Shown: positions 48,390 through 57,085 of the stretch, in pieces
Layout of the letters: each line of letters starts with the position of its first letter
Position numbering within the stretch: position 1 is the first letter of the stretch
Source: JANSYL01 sp963921255
Lineage (GTDB): Bacteria; Pseudomonadota; Alphaproteobacteria; Rhodobacterales; Rhodobacteraceae
Direction: 5' to 3'
DNA length: 64,000 nt
Assembly: GCA_963921255.3 (NCBI GenBank)
Contig: CAWUEW020000003.1
Span: 62,001-126,000 of the forward strand
Translations under genes and position numbers: made by a program
The notes under the pieces: generated by a model
What the model saw: the letters and a program-made list of their open reading frames with translations, nothing else
Database searches by the model: none
What the model was told of the DNA's origin: nothing

Positions 48390-49030
48390 CCGTCCAACGA
48401 CGCTTTGGGCGCCCCTGCCATGTCTCCGTAGCCTACGTCGCGGTCGCGCGACGTCGGCTGCATGAGATTGTCGATGAACCGCGTGGGGCACCCGCCGGGC
48501 TCGACAATCGCGATATCCACCCCGAACTGGCTCAATTCAGCGCGATAGTTTTCGCTCATGGCCTCAAGCGCCCATTTGCTGGCGTTGTAGGGTCCGTAGA
48601 AGGGCAGAGCCACCCGGCCCAAAAGACTCGAGATGTTGAGGATCAGGCCGTCACCCCGATCCCGCATCCCGGGAAGCACCGCACGGATCATCCTTTGGAC
48701 ACCAAAAACGTTGATATTGAACAGATTTTGGAAGTCAGCCGCTGAAAAGTTTTCCTGCAACCCGTGCGCACCGACGCCTGCATTGTTGATCAGCGCGTCG
48801 ATCCGGCCGAGCGTGGCGATGGCAGCGGTCACGCCGTGCTCCACCGAGCTGTCGTCGGTGACGTCGATTTCAACGACCTCGACCCCCATGGCGGCAAATT
48901 CCGCTTTCGCCGGGGCATTGCGGCCGTCGATGTCACGCATCGAACCCACAACCTTATGGCCTGCCTTGATCAGGTCCGTGACGATCAGTTTGCCAAAACC
49001 GCTGGCTGCGCCTGTGATCAGAATGTTCAT
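48382..49030 (-). pseudogene. N-terminal part of interrupted short-chain dehydrogenase
   Basis: This encodes about 216 residues of an NAD(P)-dependent SDR. It has the cofactor motif ILITGAASGFGKLIVTDLIK, NNAGVGAHG, and the catalytic Ser/Tyr/Lys region with YNASKWALEAMSENYRAELS, followed by VEPGGCPTRFIDNL. The frame then runs into the transposon and stops at 48314 after about 22 foreign residues. The missing 78-residue end lies at 44660-44895. The catalytic residues are kept, but loss of the substrate-binding end probably destroys function. It is divergent from a LysR gene that likely controlled it. Confidence 0.92.
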
Positions 49031-49129
49031 GATCTTTCTCCGAATTGAGGCTCACACCGGATGAGCCGTTGTCATTCAAATGACCTAGCCCTTGCGCAAA
49101 ATTCAGAACAGATAGATAAGTATGAACCC

Positions 49130-50041
49130 ATGGTTCAGGATATTAGAACGCTGGGTCTGCCAGCATTGCTCAGTTTCCACACCGTCGCCCGCGAAGGCGG
49201 GATCAGCGCGGCCGCCGCCCGTCTGGGATTGGCCAAGTCCGGTGTCAGCCGCCATGTCGCGCAGCTTGAAGATCACTTTGGGGTCCGCCTTCTGGAACGG
49301 GGCGCCCGGTCCGTCCGCCTGACCCCAGTCGGGGAACGTCTCGACACCCGCATTCGGTCCATCCTTGCCGAGCTCGATTTGCTGCAGGACATCGCCCGCG
49401 AAGAAAGCGTTGGCGTCTCCGGGCAGGTCACGATCGCGGCGACGCCCGAGTTCGGTGGCCTTGTCGCGACCGAACTCTTTCCCAAGATCAGAGCCCGGCA
49501 CCCTGACCTGACATTGGTGATGCGCCCCGACTATGCGTTCGAGGATATGCAGGACCCGGGAACCGATCTCGCCTTTCGGGTCGGCAGCTTTCAGGACGAC
49601 CGGTTGGTGGCCGTTGAACTCGGTGGGTTCCGGCGCATTCTGGTCGCGGCGCCCCGCTGTCTTGACGGCACCGACATCCGCGAACCGCGCGATCTCGCCG
49701 CCGCGCCGTGCCTGACCTTCCGAGGGGATCGCCCCGGGGCGACCTGGCGCTTTGAAAAAGGGCAGGACCACGCGCAGGTGGAGGTCGATGGCCCGATCGC
49801 CGTCAGAAGTTTTGGCATTCTGCTCCAGCTGGCCCTCGCGGGCCAAGGCGTGGCCAAACTTCCTGACTTCATGCTGGGTGACGCGCTCGCGGAGGGCGCA
49901 CTGATACGGTGTTTGCCGGACTGGTCGCAGGGCCTGAACCCGGTCTATCTGACGTTTCGCCCGGGCGCACGCCGCATTGCACGGGTCGCCGCCGTGATCG
50001 AGCGTGCAACCGAAGTACTGCCGCACACACTTCAAACCTAG
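49130..50041 (+). CDS. LysR-family transcriptional regulator
   Basis: This LysR regulator has 303 residues from the ATG at 49130. The N-terminal helix-turn-helix is ALLSFHTVAREGGISAAAAR followed by LGLAKSGVSRHVAQLEDHFG. The effector domain includes GQVTIAATPEFGGLVATELF and FRVGSFQDDRLVAVELGGFR. It is divergent from the interrupted SDR gene, and LysR proteins usually regulate such a divergent neighbour. The SDR is now broken, so this regulator may have lost its main target. The effector is not known. The frame is open to 49061, but the family alignment begins near the chosen start. Confidence 0.9.
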   Translation: MVQDIRTLGLPALLSFHTVAREGGISAAAARLGLAKSGVSRHVAQLEDHFGVRLLERGARSVRLTPVGERLDTRIRSILAELDLLQDIAREESVGVSGQVTIAATPEFGGLVATELFPKIRARHPDLTLVMRPDYAFEDMQDPGTDLAFRVGSFQDDRLVAVELGGFRRILVAAPRCLDGTDIREPRDLAAAPCLTFRGDRPGATWRFEKGQDHAQVEVDGPIAVRSFGILLQLALAGQGVAKLPDFMLGDALAEGALIRCLPDWSQGLNPVYLTFRPGARRIARVAAVIERATEVLPHTLQT

Positions 50042-50093
50042 CGACCTGCGCGGTCCCGCCCGACATGGGTCGCCGGCACCTGCGTGAACAGGA

Positions 50094-50721
50094 TCAAACG
50101 CCCCGGCGCGCCATCAGCGCAGCGGCCGGCCCGTTGCAGGGCAAGATGCGCACGTCGAAACCGCCGTGACCCTCCAGACGTGAAACGATGCGGCTCAGCT
50201 TCAGGAAACGGCCCGACCCGCGCAGGGACAGGGCTATGGTCATTGCCCGTCCCGTCAGGCCAAGTGACGCCGTCCGCGCACAGAACGCCAGACACAACAA
50301 GCCACCGGGGCGCACCATTCGGCACAATTCGCCAAGCGCCGTGTCAACGCAGGTGGCGGTTTCCAGGGCCCAGGCGCAGGTGACGATGTCGAACTGGGCG
50401 CTGAAGTTGTTCGAGACGCCCCTGCACACGCTCGGCCGGTATGTCTGTGCAGCGGGCCAACATGGCGCTCGAGGGATCCAGAAGCGTGACCCGGGGCGTC
50501 ACCTGCCCCTCTGAAAGGAGGCGGCGTGCGAATGCGCCGGTGCCACAGTCGACGTCAAGCAACTCGGTCTCTGGCGATGCCACAGCACGGACTGTCGCCT
50601 CCAGCGCCGCTTGCGCTTCACCGCCGGCATTCCTCAACCAGCGCCCGTGCAGACGGTCATAGTCTGGTGCGAGACGGTCGTAGAAATCGGCCAAATCTGG
50701 AAATGGCGGGGCCAAGGACAT
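50094..50721 (-). pseudogene. Class I methyltransferase gene with a one-base frameshift
   Basis: The repaired product is a SAM-dependent methyltransferase of about 208 residues. The first frame holds DLADFYDRLAPDYDRLHGRW, the SAM motif LLDVDCGTGAFARRLLSEGQ and LLDPSSAMLARC. The second frame continues NNFSAQFDIVTCAWALETAT, then RMVRPGGLLCLAFCARTASL. The frames change at GGGG (50419-50422), where one base less would restore the frame as VQGVSNNF. The change may be real or an error. The substrate is unknown. It overlaps no other gene and faces the LysR gene end to end. Confidence 0.8.
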
Positions 50722-50780
50722 GCGGTGCAATCTGCGAAGGGGGGGCGATCAAGGATTGGGACAGGTGCCGGCCACGCAGA

Positions 50781-51215
50781 TCAGGCGTGACCGGGCGCAG
50801 GGTGCGGCGCAGACGAGGCCGCGGGTGCGAACTTTGTCCATCCGAACCAGAGGATGGCCAGAAGGGTCATCAATACGATGACGAGAAAGAACACATCGTC
50901 GGGATCAATCGGGGGCGTGAACAGAACCAGCGCCGTCGTGAAAAGCGCGGCGAACATGTTGACGATCCGGAGCGCCCGACGCGGCAGGACATGGGGCAGC
51001 AGGACCATCGCAATCATCACCTCGACGGCAAAGCCACCGTAAAGCAGCAACGCATCTGTGATGGGTCGGCCGAACATTTCGCCAGCGATGACCCAGTTCA
51101 TGTACCCCGGCGACAGGAACTGGTGGATGTCCCGAATGATGATGTTCATCAGCAGGAAGACCCAAAGGACAGACAGCACGGTCCGCGGGTCACGGGGGAA
51201 AGACTGGTCTTGCAT
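50781..51215 (-). CDS. DUF6326-like small membrane protein, copy 1
   Basis: This four-helix membrane protein has 144 residues. It carries VLSVLWVFLLMNIIIRDIHQ, a phrase nearly shared with the protein encoded at 55491-55907 (ALWLFLLLNIIFRDLHQ). It ends with VLMTLLAILWFGW. Both resemble the uncharacterised DUF6326 family. The role is unknown. I chose the ATG at 51215; a GTG at 51230 is possible. It lies 29 bases after a methyltransferase gene on the same strand, so the two are probably co-transcribed. Confidence 0.78.
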   Translation of the reverse strand: MQDQSFPRDPRTVLSVLWVFLLMNIIIRDIHQFLSPGYMNWVIAGEMFGRPITDALLLYGGFAVEVMIAMVLLPHVLPRRALRIVNMFAALFTTALVLFTPPIDPDDVFFLVIVLMTLLAILWFGWTKFAPAASSAPHPAPGHA

Positions 51216-51244
51216 GGTGTGGGCTTTCACGTCGGATGCGGCGC

Positions 51245-51886
51245 TCAGTTCGGGCGCTGCGCGATGATGAAGGGGTTTAGCTGGCCCTTGCCGAAGTGCT
51301 GGCTTTCGAGAATGTCAAAGCCTGCATCAATCAGGGCCGTGCGCAGGCTCGCTTTGCTCAGCATGGTGACGTGCGGCGCAAGGCCAACGAGGTGCAACCC
51401 CCGAACAAAGAGGCGAAGCGCCACGTTCGCATCGCTCAGGCAGACGGTCTTGGACACAAAAAGCCCGCCGGGACGGGTCTGGGCGTACACCGCCCTCAGA
51501 ACGGCCGGCACGTCTTCAGCCAGATGCAGAAGGCTGAACGCGGTCACCACATCGAACGGTGCCGCGTCGTGGTGAAAATCTGCGCCCGCCTGTCGGAAGA
51601 TGACGTTGTTTGCCTTCGCTTCGACGCGCTTCTGCTCGGCGATGGCGATCATCTCGCGCGAGATATCCGTTGCCGTCACCTCAGCGACCTTCGGCGCGAG
51701 GTGAAGCGCGGTGCTGCCCGTGCCGCACCCAATCTCGAGCATCCGGTCTTCAGCGCGAAGAAGCGCGCGCATGCGGGTCAGCTTTGCGTCGTAAGCCGCC
51801 GGATCGGCGACGGGTTTCTTTGCATATTTCGGGGCGATCTTGTCCCAGAATGGGGTGGGATGGGTCTGCGTGAGTGCGGCGGTCAT
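51245..51886 (-). CDS. Class I SAM-dependent methyltransferase
   Basis: This 213-residue methyltransferase has the start TPFWDKIAPKYAKKPVADPA and SAM motif MLEIGCGTGSTALHLAPKVA, then VTATDISREMIAIAEQKR and FDVVTAFSLLHLAEDVPAVL. The acceptor is unknown; the closest feel is to ubiquinone/small-molecule methyltransferases. The start has a strong AAGGAGA site. It is divergent from a LysR gene at 51975, which may regulate it together with the membrane-protein gene that follows it. Confidence 0.88.
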   Translation of the reverse strand: MTAALTQTHPTPFWDKIAPKYAKKPVADPAAYDAKLTRMRALLRAEDRMLEIGCGTGSTALHLAPKVAEVTATDISREMIAIAEQKRVEAKANNVIFRQAGADFHHDAAPFDVVTAFSLLHLAEDVPAVLRAVYAQTRPGGLFVSKTVCLSDANVALRLFVRGLHLVGLAPHVTMLSKASLRTALIDAGFDILESQHFGKGQLNPFIIAQRPN

Positions 51887-51974
51887 GATGGGGTCTCCTT
51901 GGGTGCCGCCGATTTAGATGTTCGCCTGCAAACAGGCGATTGCCCAATTTCCTACATTTGATATACGCAGATGC

Positions 51975-52883
51975 ATGAACTGGGATGCGATTTCCTTTGA
52001 TTGGAACCAGGTTCGGGCGTTCCTTGCGACGATCGAGGAGGGCTCGTTCAGTGGGGCTGCTCGGGCGCTCAAGACAACCCAACCGACGATCGGTCGGCAG
52101 ATTTCGGAGCTCGAGGCAAAACTGGCGGTCACGTTGGTTGAACGCAGCGTGCGCGGCCCGACACTCACGGAAGCGGGCCGCGATCTTCTGGACCACGTGC
52201 ATGTGATGGGCGAGGCGGCAACGCTGATTTCCATGGTGGCCACGGGCAAGTCGCAGGACGTGACCGGAGAGGTCACGGTGACCGCCACCGATCTCTTGTC
52301 GGCATCGGTGCTTCCGGGTCTCCTTGGGCCGGTCCGGGATATCGCGCCGGGAATTCGCGTCCGCATCGTCGCATCGGCCGACACGCAGAACCTGACGAAG
52401 CGCGAAGCCGATATTGCGATCCGGCATGTGCGCCCCGATCAGCCCGACCTGATCGCCCGCCATGTCGGCGATTTCCGTGCGAGCCTCTACGCAACATCAA
52501 GCTATCTGGATCGCGCCGGACGCCCAACCACGCCCCGCGACGTGGCCGAGTTGGATTTTGTGGGGAACGCCGATCCGGAGCGCCTGATGGCGCCGCTCCA
52601 CAACATGGGAATCCCTGCGCGCGCGGAAAGCTTTGTCATGTCCAGCGCCAGCGGCGTGGTCGCGTGGGAATTGATGAAGTCAGGTTACGGTGTGTCGATG
52701 CAACCCGAGGTGCTCGGTGATGCCGAACCGGGTGTGGAAAAGGTTCTACCCGACCTTCCCTCGCTCGAGTTTCCCATCTGGCTCGTGACTCATCGGGAAC
52801 TTCAGACCAGCCGCCGCATTCGCGTTGTGTTCGACCTGCTTGCGCGCGGGCTGGCGGACGCCGTTCGTAAAAAATCCTCTTGA
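51975..52883 (+). CDS. LysR-family transcriptional regulator
   Basis: This 302-residue regulator begins MNWDAISFDWNQVRAFLATI and has the helix-turn-helix GSFSGAARALKTTQPTIGRQ. The effector domain includes TVTATDLLSASVLPGLLGPV and ADIAIRHVRPDQPDLIARHV. The layout is that of LysR proteins that respond to small aromatic or amino-acid ligands, but the ligand is unknown. It is divergent from the methyltransferase gene 88 bases away, its likely target. The frame stays open to 51918; I prefer the ATG at 51975, where the family alignment starts. Confidence 0.9.
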   Translation: MNWDAISFDWNQVRAFLATIEEGSFSGAARALKTTQPTIGRQISELEAKLAVTLVERSVRGPTLTEAGRDLLDHVHVMGEAATLISMVATGKSQDVTGEVTVTATDLLSASVLPGLLGPVRDIAPGIRVRIVASADTQNLTKREADIAIRHVRPDQPDLIARHVGDFRASLYATSSYLDRAGRPTTPRDVAELDFVGNADPERLMAPLHNMGIPARAESFVMSSASGVVAWELMKSGYGVSMQPEVLGDAEPGVEKVLPDLPSLEFPIWLVTHRELQTSRRIRVVFDLLARGLADAVRKKSS

Positions 52884-53066
52884 CGCTGCTGCGGTGCGCG
52901 GACTAGAGGCGCGACAGGCCCCGGACGCCTGCCGCCCGCTGACACATTGTCCCGGTGAAGTTCTGGATCAGATACGATCTTCGTCATCCACGGCACCTGT
53001 CGCGCGGATGGTAATGCGGGCCCCGTCCAATCCTTGCGCGACCTGAGCCAGAAGGATCACGGGGTC

Positions 53067-54455
53067 ATGTCGTCCCAAACACATTCATTCACAACTGGGC
53101 CACTCGGCCCGATCTACGTCAAAACGGCGCTGCCCATCATTTTCGTGATGGGCATGAACGGTCTGCTTGCTGTGGCCGATGCGCTTTTCCTCGGGCACTT
53201 CGCGGGCCCAGACGCGCTGGCTGCGGTGACGCTGATGTTTCCGCTCTACATGCTGGTGGTCGCGCTTGCGACGCTGGTGTCCTCCGGGATGTCAAGCATC
53301 CTGGCCCGGCATCTCGGCGCGGCGCGCCTGCACGCGGCGCGTGGCATTTTCGCAGGCGCACACGGTTTGGCCGTGGCGCTCGGGCTCTTGTTGGGTCTGC
53401 TGTTCTGGCTCTTTGGTGAACCGGTCGCGGTACTGGCGGCCGGAGGGATGGAAGACCTGGCGGAATTGGGCCTCGTCTATTTGCGCATCACGGTCATGGC
53501 CGCGCCCATGGTGTTTGTGCTGTCCGTCAATTCCGATGCATTGCGGAACGAAGGCTTGGTTGCCTTCATGGCCGCGATGAGCCTGCTGACATCCCTCACC
53601 AATATCGGCTTGAACTATGTTCTGATTGGACTTTTGGAGATGGGGGTTGCGGGGTCTGCATATGGCACTGCGTTGGCACAGGCCGTGGCGCTTTTGGTCA
53701 TTTTCCTGTTCCGCATGTGCGGGCGGACGGCGCTGCGCCCCTCCGTGGTTTGGCGGCAGTCGGCCGTGACGGGGTGGGGCCAGATCCTGGCCCTTGGTGC
53801 GCCCCAAAGCCTGAACTTCATCGGTCTGGCGCTTGGGTCGGCTGCGATCCTTGGGGCGTTGCAGCTTGTGGATGCGGCGCATTACGACGCGACGGTCTCT
53901 GCCTATGGCATCATCACGCGCCTGATCACCTTCGCATTCCTGCCGCTCCTGGGACTTGCCCATGCGATGCAAACCATCACGGGACAAAATTTCGGCGCGG
54001 GCGCGTTCCGCCGGAGCGACACCAGCCTCCGGACCGCCGTCTGCGCCGCGTTTGTCTACTGCCTGGCGTTGCAGATCATCATGACGGTCTTCGCAGCCGC
54101 GATCGGGGCGGCATTCGTCGACGATCAAGTGTTGGTGGCCGAAGTTGCGCGCATCTTGCCGGTCATGTCGGCGGGGTTCTTTCTGGCCGGCCCCATGATG
54201 ATGATCGCCATGCATTTCCAAGCCATCGGCGATGCCGGACGGGCCGCGATCCTTGGCCTGTCCAAACCGTATCTCTTTGCCATCCCCCTGACCTTCGGTC
54301 TTGCGGGCACGGTCGGAGAGGTGGGCGTGTGGTTGGCGGCCCCCGTCGCAGAGCTGTTGTTGCTTTGCCTGACGGGTGGGGTCTTGATGCACCTGGCGCG
54401 CCATCGGTCCCTGCGGTGGGGTCTGTTTCAAACCAGCGGGGAGGTTGAGGTATGA
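53067..54455 (+). CDS. MATE-family efflux transporter
   Basis: This 462-residue inner-membrane exporter of the multidrug and toxin extrusion family has twelve hydrophobic segments. The first half includes LPIIFVMGMNGLLAVADALF and LGHFAGPDALAAVTLMFPLY, the second GAPQSLNFIGLALGSAAILG and HAMQTITGQNFGAGAFRRSD, both with the usual MATE repeat features. It should use a Na+ or H+ gradient to export organic compounds. The drug range is unknown. The ATG at 53067 lies after GAAGGAT; an earlier ATG at 53034 is less likely. Its stop overlaps the next gene's start by four bases. Confidence 0.93.
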   Translation: MSSQTHSFTTGPLGPIYVKTALPIIFVMGMNGLLAVADALFLGHFAGPDALAAVTLMFPLYMLVVALATLVSSGMSSILARHLGAARLHAARGIFAGAHGLAVALGLLLGLLFWLFGEPVAVLAAGGMEDLAELGLVYLRITVMAAPMVFVLSVNSDALRNEGLVAFMAAMSLLTSLTNIGLNYVLIGLLEMGVAGSAYGTALAQAVALLVIFLFRMCGRTALRPSVVWRQSAVTGWGQILALGAPQSLNFIGLALGSAAILGALQLVDAAHYDATVSAYGIITRLITFAFLPLLGLAHAMQTITGQNFGAGAFRRSDTSLRTAVCAAFVYCLALQIIMTVFAAAIGAAFVDDQVLVAEVARILPVMSAGFFLAGPMMMIAMHFQAIGDAGRAAILGLSKPYLFAIPLTFGLAGTVGEVGVWLAAPVAELLLLCLTGGVLMHLARHRSLRWGLFQTSGEVEV

Positions 54456-54880
54456 CACGCGACTTACCGACACGCGCAGAGGCCAAGGCCGAGGCCAAGC
54501 GCCTGCGCGCAGAACGCGCGGCGGACGGTGCCCAGATCACCCATGCCCAGGCGCTTGAGATCGTCGCGCATCGCTACGGCTTTCGCGATTGGAACGCAGC
54601 GCATGCGGCCATCCGTGACCGGACGCCCAAGGCGTGGAATGCCGGCGGACGGGTGGCGGGCACCTACCTGTCGCAGCCCTTCACGGCGACGGTTCTATCG
54701 GCCGAGCCGCTGCAACCGGGGTGGGTTCGGCTGACCCTCAATCTCGACGAAGCGGTGGACGTGGTGCAATTCGAGAGCTTCTCGAACCTGCGCAAACAGA
54801 TCCGCATTGTCGTTGGCCCCAATGGGCAATCGAGGGAACGCACTTCCGACGGAACCCCGCACGCGGTGCTGAACACCTGA
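54452..54880 (+). CDS. Glyoxalase-superfamily-related small protein
   Basis: This 142-residue protein begins with a lysine/arginine-rich helical part (TRAEAKAEAKRLRAERAADG) followed by ITHAQALEIVAHRYGFRDWN. This is the N-terminal module I associate with a glyoxalase-related family (Glyoxalase_8 type). The second half contains TYLSQPFTATVLSAEPLQPG and SFSNLRKQIRIVVGPNGQSR, beta-rich. No metal-binding site is clear, so enzymatic activity is not established. Its ATG overlaps the MATE exporter stop (ATGA), so the two are made together and may act in the same tolerance response. Confidence 0.75.
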   Translation: MTRDLPTRAEAKAEAKRLRAERAADGAQITHAQALEIVAHRYGFRDWNAAHAAIRDRTPKAWNAGGRVAGTYLSQPFTATVLSAEPLQPGWVRLTLNLDEAVDVVQFESFSNLRKQIRIVVGPNGQSRERTSDGTPHAVLNT

Positions 54881-54900
54881 GGTGTCCGGGCGCAACACAC

Positions 54901-54960
54901 GCACGGGGCCGGGCACCGCAAAACCTGTCCGCCCGGCACCGTGCACCCTGTCTGACAGGG
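54901..54960. terminator. Bidirectional hairpins between convergent genes
   Basis: GCACGGGGCCGGGC (54901-54914) pairs with GCCCGGCACCGTGC (54931-54944) with one mismatch. CCCTGTC-T-GACAGGG (54946-54960) follows. Both hairpins lie between the glyoxalase-like gene and the converging acetyltransferase gene. Confidence 0.65.
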
Positions 54961-55020
54961 GGCCAATCCGTCGAAGCGGCACGCAAGCGGCGGGAGGGCG
55001 GGCAGGGACGGACGGGGCCG

Positions 55021-55494
55021 TTATTGGGTTTCCAGGCGGAACTTGAGGAACGTCTCGCCGTCATACGTGATCTCGCCCAACTGCTGTGCGCCAAGCCTGC
55101 GGAGCGGGCCAAGCGCCGTGCGCGAGGGTGGCAGCAGAACCGTCACGAACGGAATGCGATCATCGGCGACCGCAAAAGCGATGGCTTTTGTCGCGATGCG
55201 CGGGCCAAGGCCGAACACGCCCGGCCGCAGGACAAGCCCGAAATCCCACTCGGCGCCTTCCTTCTGAAAGCCGCCCCACCCGACATACGCACCGTCAACC
55301 AGAAATGCCCAGTGGCCCAATCCGTCGCGCATCCAGTAGTGTTCCTTCGCCGCGACAAACCGGGCGGCCACCTCGGCATCCCAACCCGTCGTCAATAGGG
55401 GCATATGCTCGGCGACCCGGGGGTCGGACATATGGGCCGCGATCTCGCCCGGATCGACGTCCGTCAACCGGGCAAATGTGATCTCGCCGGTCAC
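55021..55494 (-). CDS. GNAT-family N-acetyltransferase
   Basis: This acetyltransferase has 157 residues if the GTG at 55494 is the start; this GTG overlaps the stop of the preceding gene (GTGA). The fold shows FARLTDVDPGEIAAHMSDPR, HWAFLVDGAYVGWGGFQKEG and the acetyl-CoA region around RIATKAIAFAVADDRIPFVT, consistent with the RimJ/RimL-like subgroup. The target amine is unknown. The open frame to 55554 is likely not translated. It is co-transcribed with the second DUF6326-like gene. Confidence 0.82.
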   Translation of the reverse strand: MTGEITFARLTDVDPGEIAAHMSDPRVAEHMPLLTTGWDAEVAARFVAAKEHYWMRDGLGHWAFLVDGAYVGWGGFQKEGAEWDFGLVLRPGVFGLGPRIATKAIAFAVADDRIPFVTVLLPPSRTALGPLRRLGAQQLGEITYDGETFLKFRLETQ

Positions 55495-55907
55495 GACAGG
55501 TCCCCTCTGGGGTTGCGGCCTGCACGCGCCGGCGCCCACCGCCACGCCATCCACACGATGGCCGCCAGCGCGATGGTTTGCAGCGCAAGGTGGTAGGCAT
55601 CGTCCAGATCCATGCGCCAGGACGGGATCATGGTGACCGCCGTGACCAACGCCGCGACGAAGGTCAGGGGCCGGGCAAAGCGACGCTCAAGAAGCAGGGA
55701 CAACGGCACCATCGAAATCGGAACCGAAACGACGATACCGCCAATCAGCATCAACTCCGGCGTGATCTCCATGCCGTTGAACTGGCCGGTCATGATCGTT
55801 TCGAGAAACCCGGGCATGACGAATTGGTGCAGGTCGCGAAAAATGATGTTGAGCAAGAGGAACAGCCACAGGGCCGAGAGTTTGAGGGGAATGTCCAGAG
55901 AATGCAT
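55491..55907 (-). CDS. DUF6326-like small membrane protein, copy 2
   Basis: This four-helix membrane protein has 138 residues: ALWLFLLLNIIFRDLHQFVM, LMLIGGIVVSVPISMVPLSL, PLTFVAALVTAVTMIP and a final ALQTIALAAIVWMAWRWAPA. It shares the first-helix signature with copy 1 at 50781-51215, so they are paralogues. Function unknown. Its stop overlaps the GTG start of the acetyltransferase gene, which argues for one transcript and for the two products acting together or at least being made in step. Confidence 0.8.
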   Translation of the reverse strand: MHSLDIPLKLSALWLFLLLNIIFRDLHQFVMPGFLETIMTGQFNGMEITPELMLIGGIVVSVPISMVPLSLLLERRFARPLTFVAALVTAVTMIPSWRMDLDDAYHLALQTIALAAIVWMAWRWAPARAGRNPRGDLS

Positions 55908-56104
55908 GTCGGCAGTCTTTCTTCAGCCCTTTTGGGGGGCGTTGATCACAGGGGCAAAGCACGGGGCTCCGCAGTCACCCGAGGGCTTATCGTGGCGCGC
56001 CGACAATCGGTCGATCACCCAAATTCGGACATCAGGTATACGCGCATGACCGAACGGGCTGACGGTTGGAGTGCGTCGGACCGTGCGGTGCGCGGGCCCG
56101 TTGG

Positions 56105-56494
56105 CTACCCGGGTAGAAGGGGCTGAACCGCGACTGTGGGATACAGCGCAGCCCAGACCAGAAGCAGGCCAATTGTGCCGAAAATGGCGGCGGCCGCCCG
56201 CGACGGCCCGGAGGGCGCGACCACCAGAATTCCCGCCGCACCGGCATTTGACACGATGCCCATCAGCGCCGCGGCCCATGGAAACACGCCGTCCATGCTG
56301 TGCCAGAACCCAATGCCGTAGCCCACCAGCAAGGCTGCGACGGCCATCCCGTACAGCCGAAACAGCGTGGAAGACGCAGCCGTGACACCTGTGAGGGTCT
56401 CAAGCCTGCGCCGTGGCAAGATCAAGAACGGGGCCGCAACCAACACCGCGGTCACCAAGATCTTTGTAAGTAAAATCAACGATATTGCTGACAT
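56105..56494 (-). CDS. Small membrane protein of unknown function
   Basis: This protein has 129 residues from the ATG at 56494, with four hydrophobic segments (ILLTKILVTAVLVAAPFLIL, FRLYGMAVAALLVGYGIGFW, and two further C-terminal ones around GIVSNAGAAGILVVAPSG). No family name is certain. The upstream open frame to 56539 adds a charged stretch that does not look coding. It lies 48 bases after a second small membrane-protein gene on the same strand. Both may be under control of the XRE regulator encoded divergently from them. Confidence 0.65.
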   Translation of the reverse strand: MSAISLILLTKILVTAVLVAAPFLILPRRRLETLTGVTAASSTLFRLYGMAVAALLVGYGIGFWHSMDGVFPWAAALMGIVSNAGAAGILVVAPSGPSRAAAAIFGTIGLLLVWAALYPTVAVQPLLPG

Positions 56495-56542
56495 GTGTCC
56501 GTCCTGACCCTGTCCTTGATCTCGAATGGAAACGCGCAAAGT

Positions 56543-56980
56543 TCACTGTGCAGGCAAGCTTGCATCGCCCTGCACGTTGCGCGGTCGGCTGGCCACAAGC
56601 ATCAGCGCCAGGAAGGCTGCGTTGAGGGCGACATTCATGGGCGCACCGACCAGAACGGACATGGTTGAATCCGTGCAGAACCACGACCACGCCGCGATGC
56701 GCGTGACGCGCGCTGCGGCCTCCTGCGAGATTGGCGAAACACAATGGCCGAGCGCCCAGAGCATCCCACCGAACCCCGTCGTCAATCCGCCCCCGATCGC
56801 GACCAGCAAGGGCACGGGAACGCCAAGATCTGACGGCACGTCCTGAAATGGCCAATGCGCGATCTGCAGGAACAGATGCACGGCGGGGTGAAGCGCCGGA
56901 AGTGCCGACGCGGCGAAGATCAGGCCGATCGCAATGGTGGCCCACGCGGCCCGCTTCAGGGCTGTTTGTTGATCTGTCAT
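56543..56980 (-). CDS. Small membrane protein of unknown function
   Basis: This 145-residue membrane protein has four helices. The ATG at 56980 has AGGAG nine bases ahead. Segments include ATIAIGLIFAASALPALHPA, VPLLVAIGGGLTTGFGGMLW and a C-terminal NVALNAAFLALMLVASRPRN. Family not recognised. It is divergent from an XRE/MmyB-type regulator gene, with a 13-bp palindrome in the gap, and precedes another small membrane-protein gene. That arrangement suggests a regulator and its small target operon. Confidence 0.72.
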   Translation of the reverse strand: MTDQQTALKRAAWATIAIGLIFAASALPALHPAVHLFLQIAHWPFQDVPSDLGVPVPLLVAIGGGLTTGFGGMLWALGHCVSPISQEAAARVTRIAAWSWFCTDSTMSVLVGAPMNVALNAAFLALMLVASRPRNVQGDASLPAQ

Positions 56981-57036
56981 GTCCAACTCCTGTTCTTGAC
57001 AGGACGCAGATGCGCGACGCACCACCCCAAAACAAT

Positions 57037-57049
57037 TACCTTGGAGGTA
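57037..57049. promoter_or_regulatory. Palindrome TACCT-TGG-AGGTA in divergent promoter
   Basis: A perfect 5-bp inverted repeat with a three-base spacer between the XRE gene and the membrane-protein genes. It is a candidate operator for the XRE regulator. The element is short, so chance cannot be excluded. Confidence 0.35.
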
Positions 57050-57085
57050 GGTGAAGCCGTTGTCGCGGCGGGGTAGGGTGGGTCC

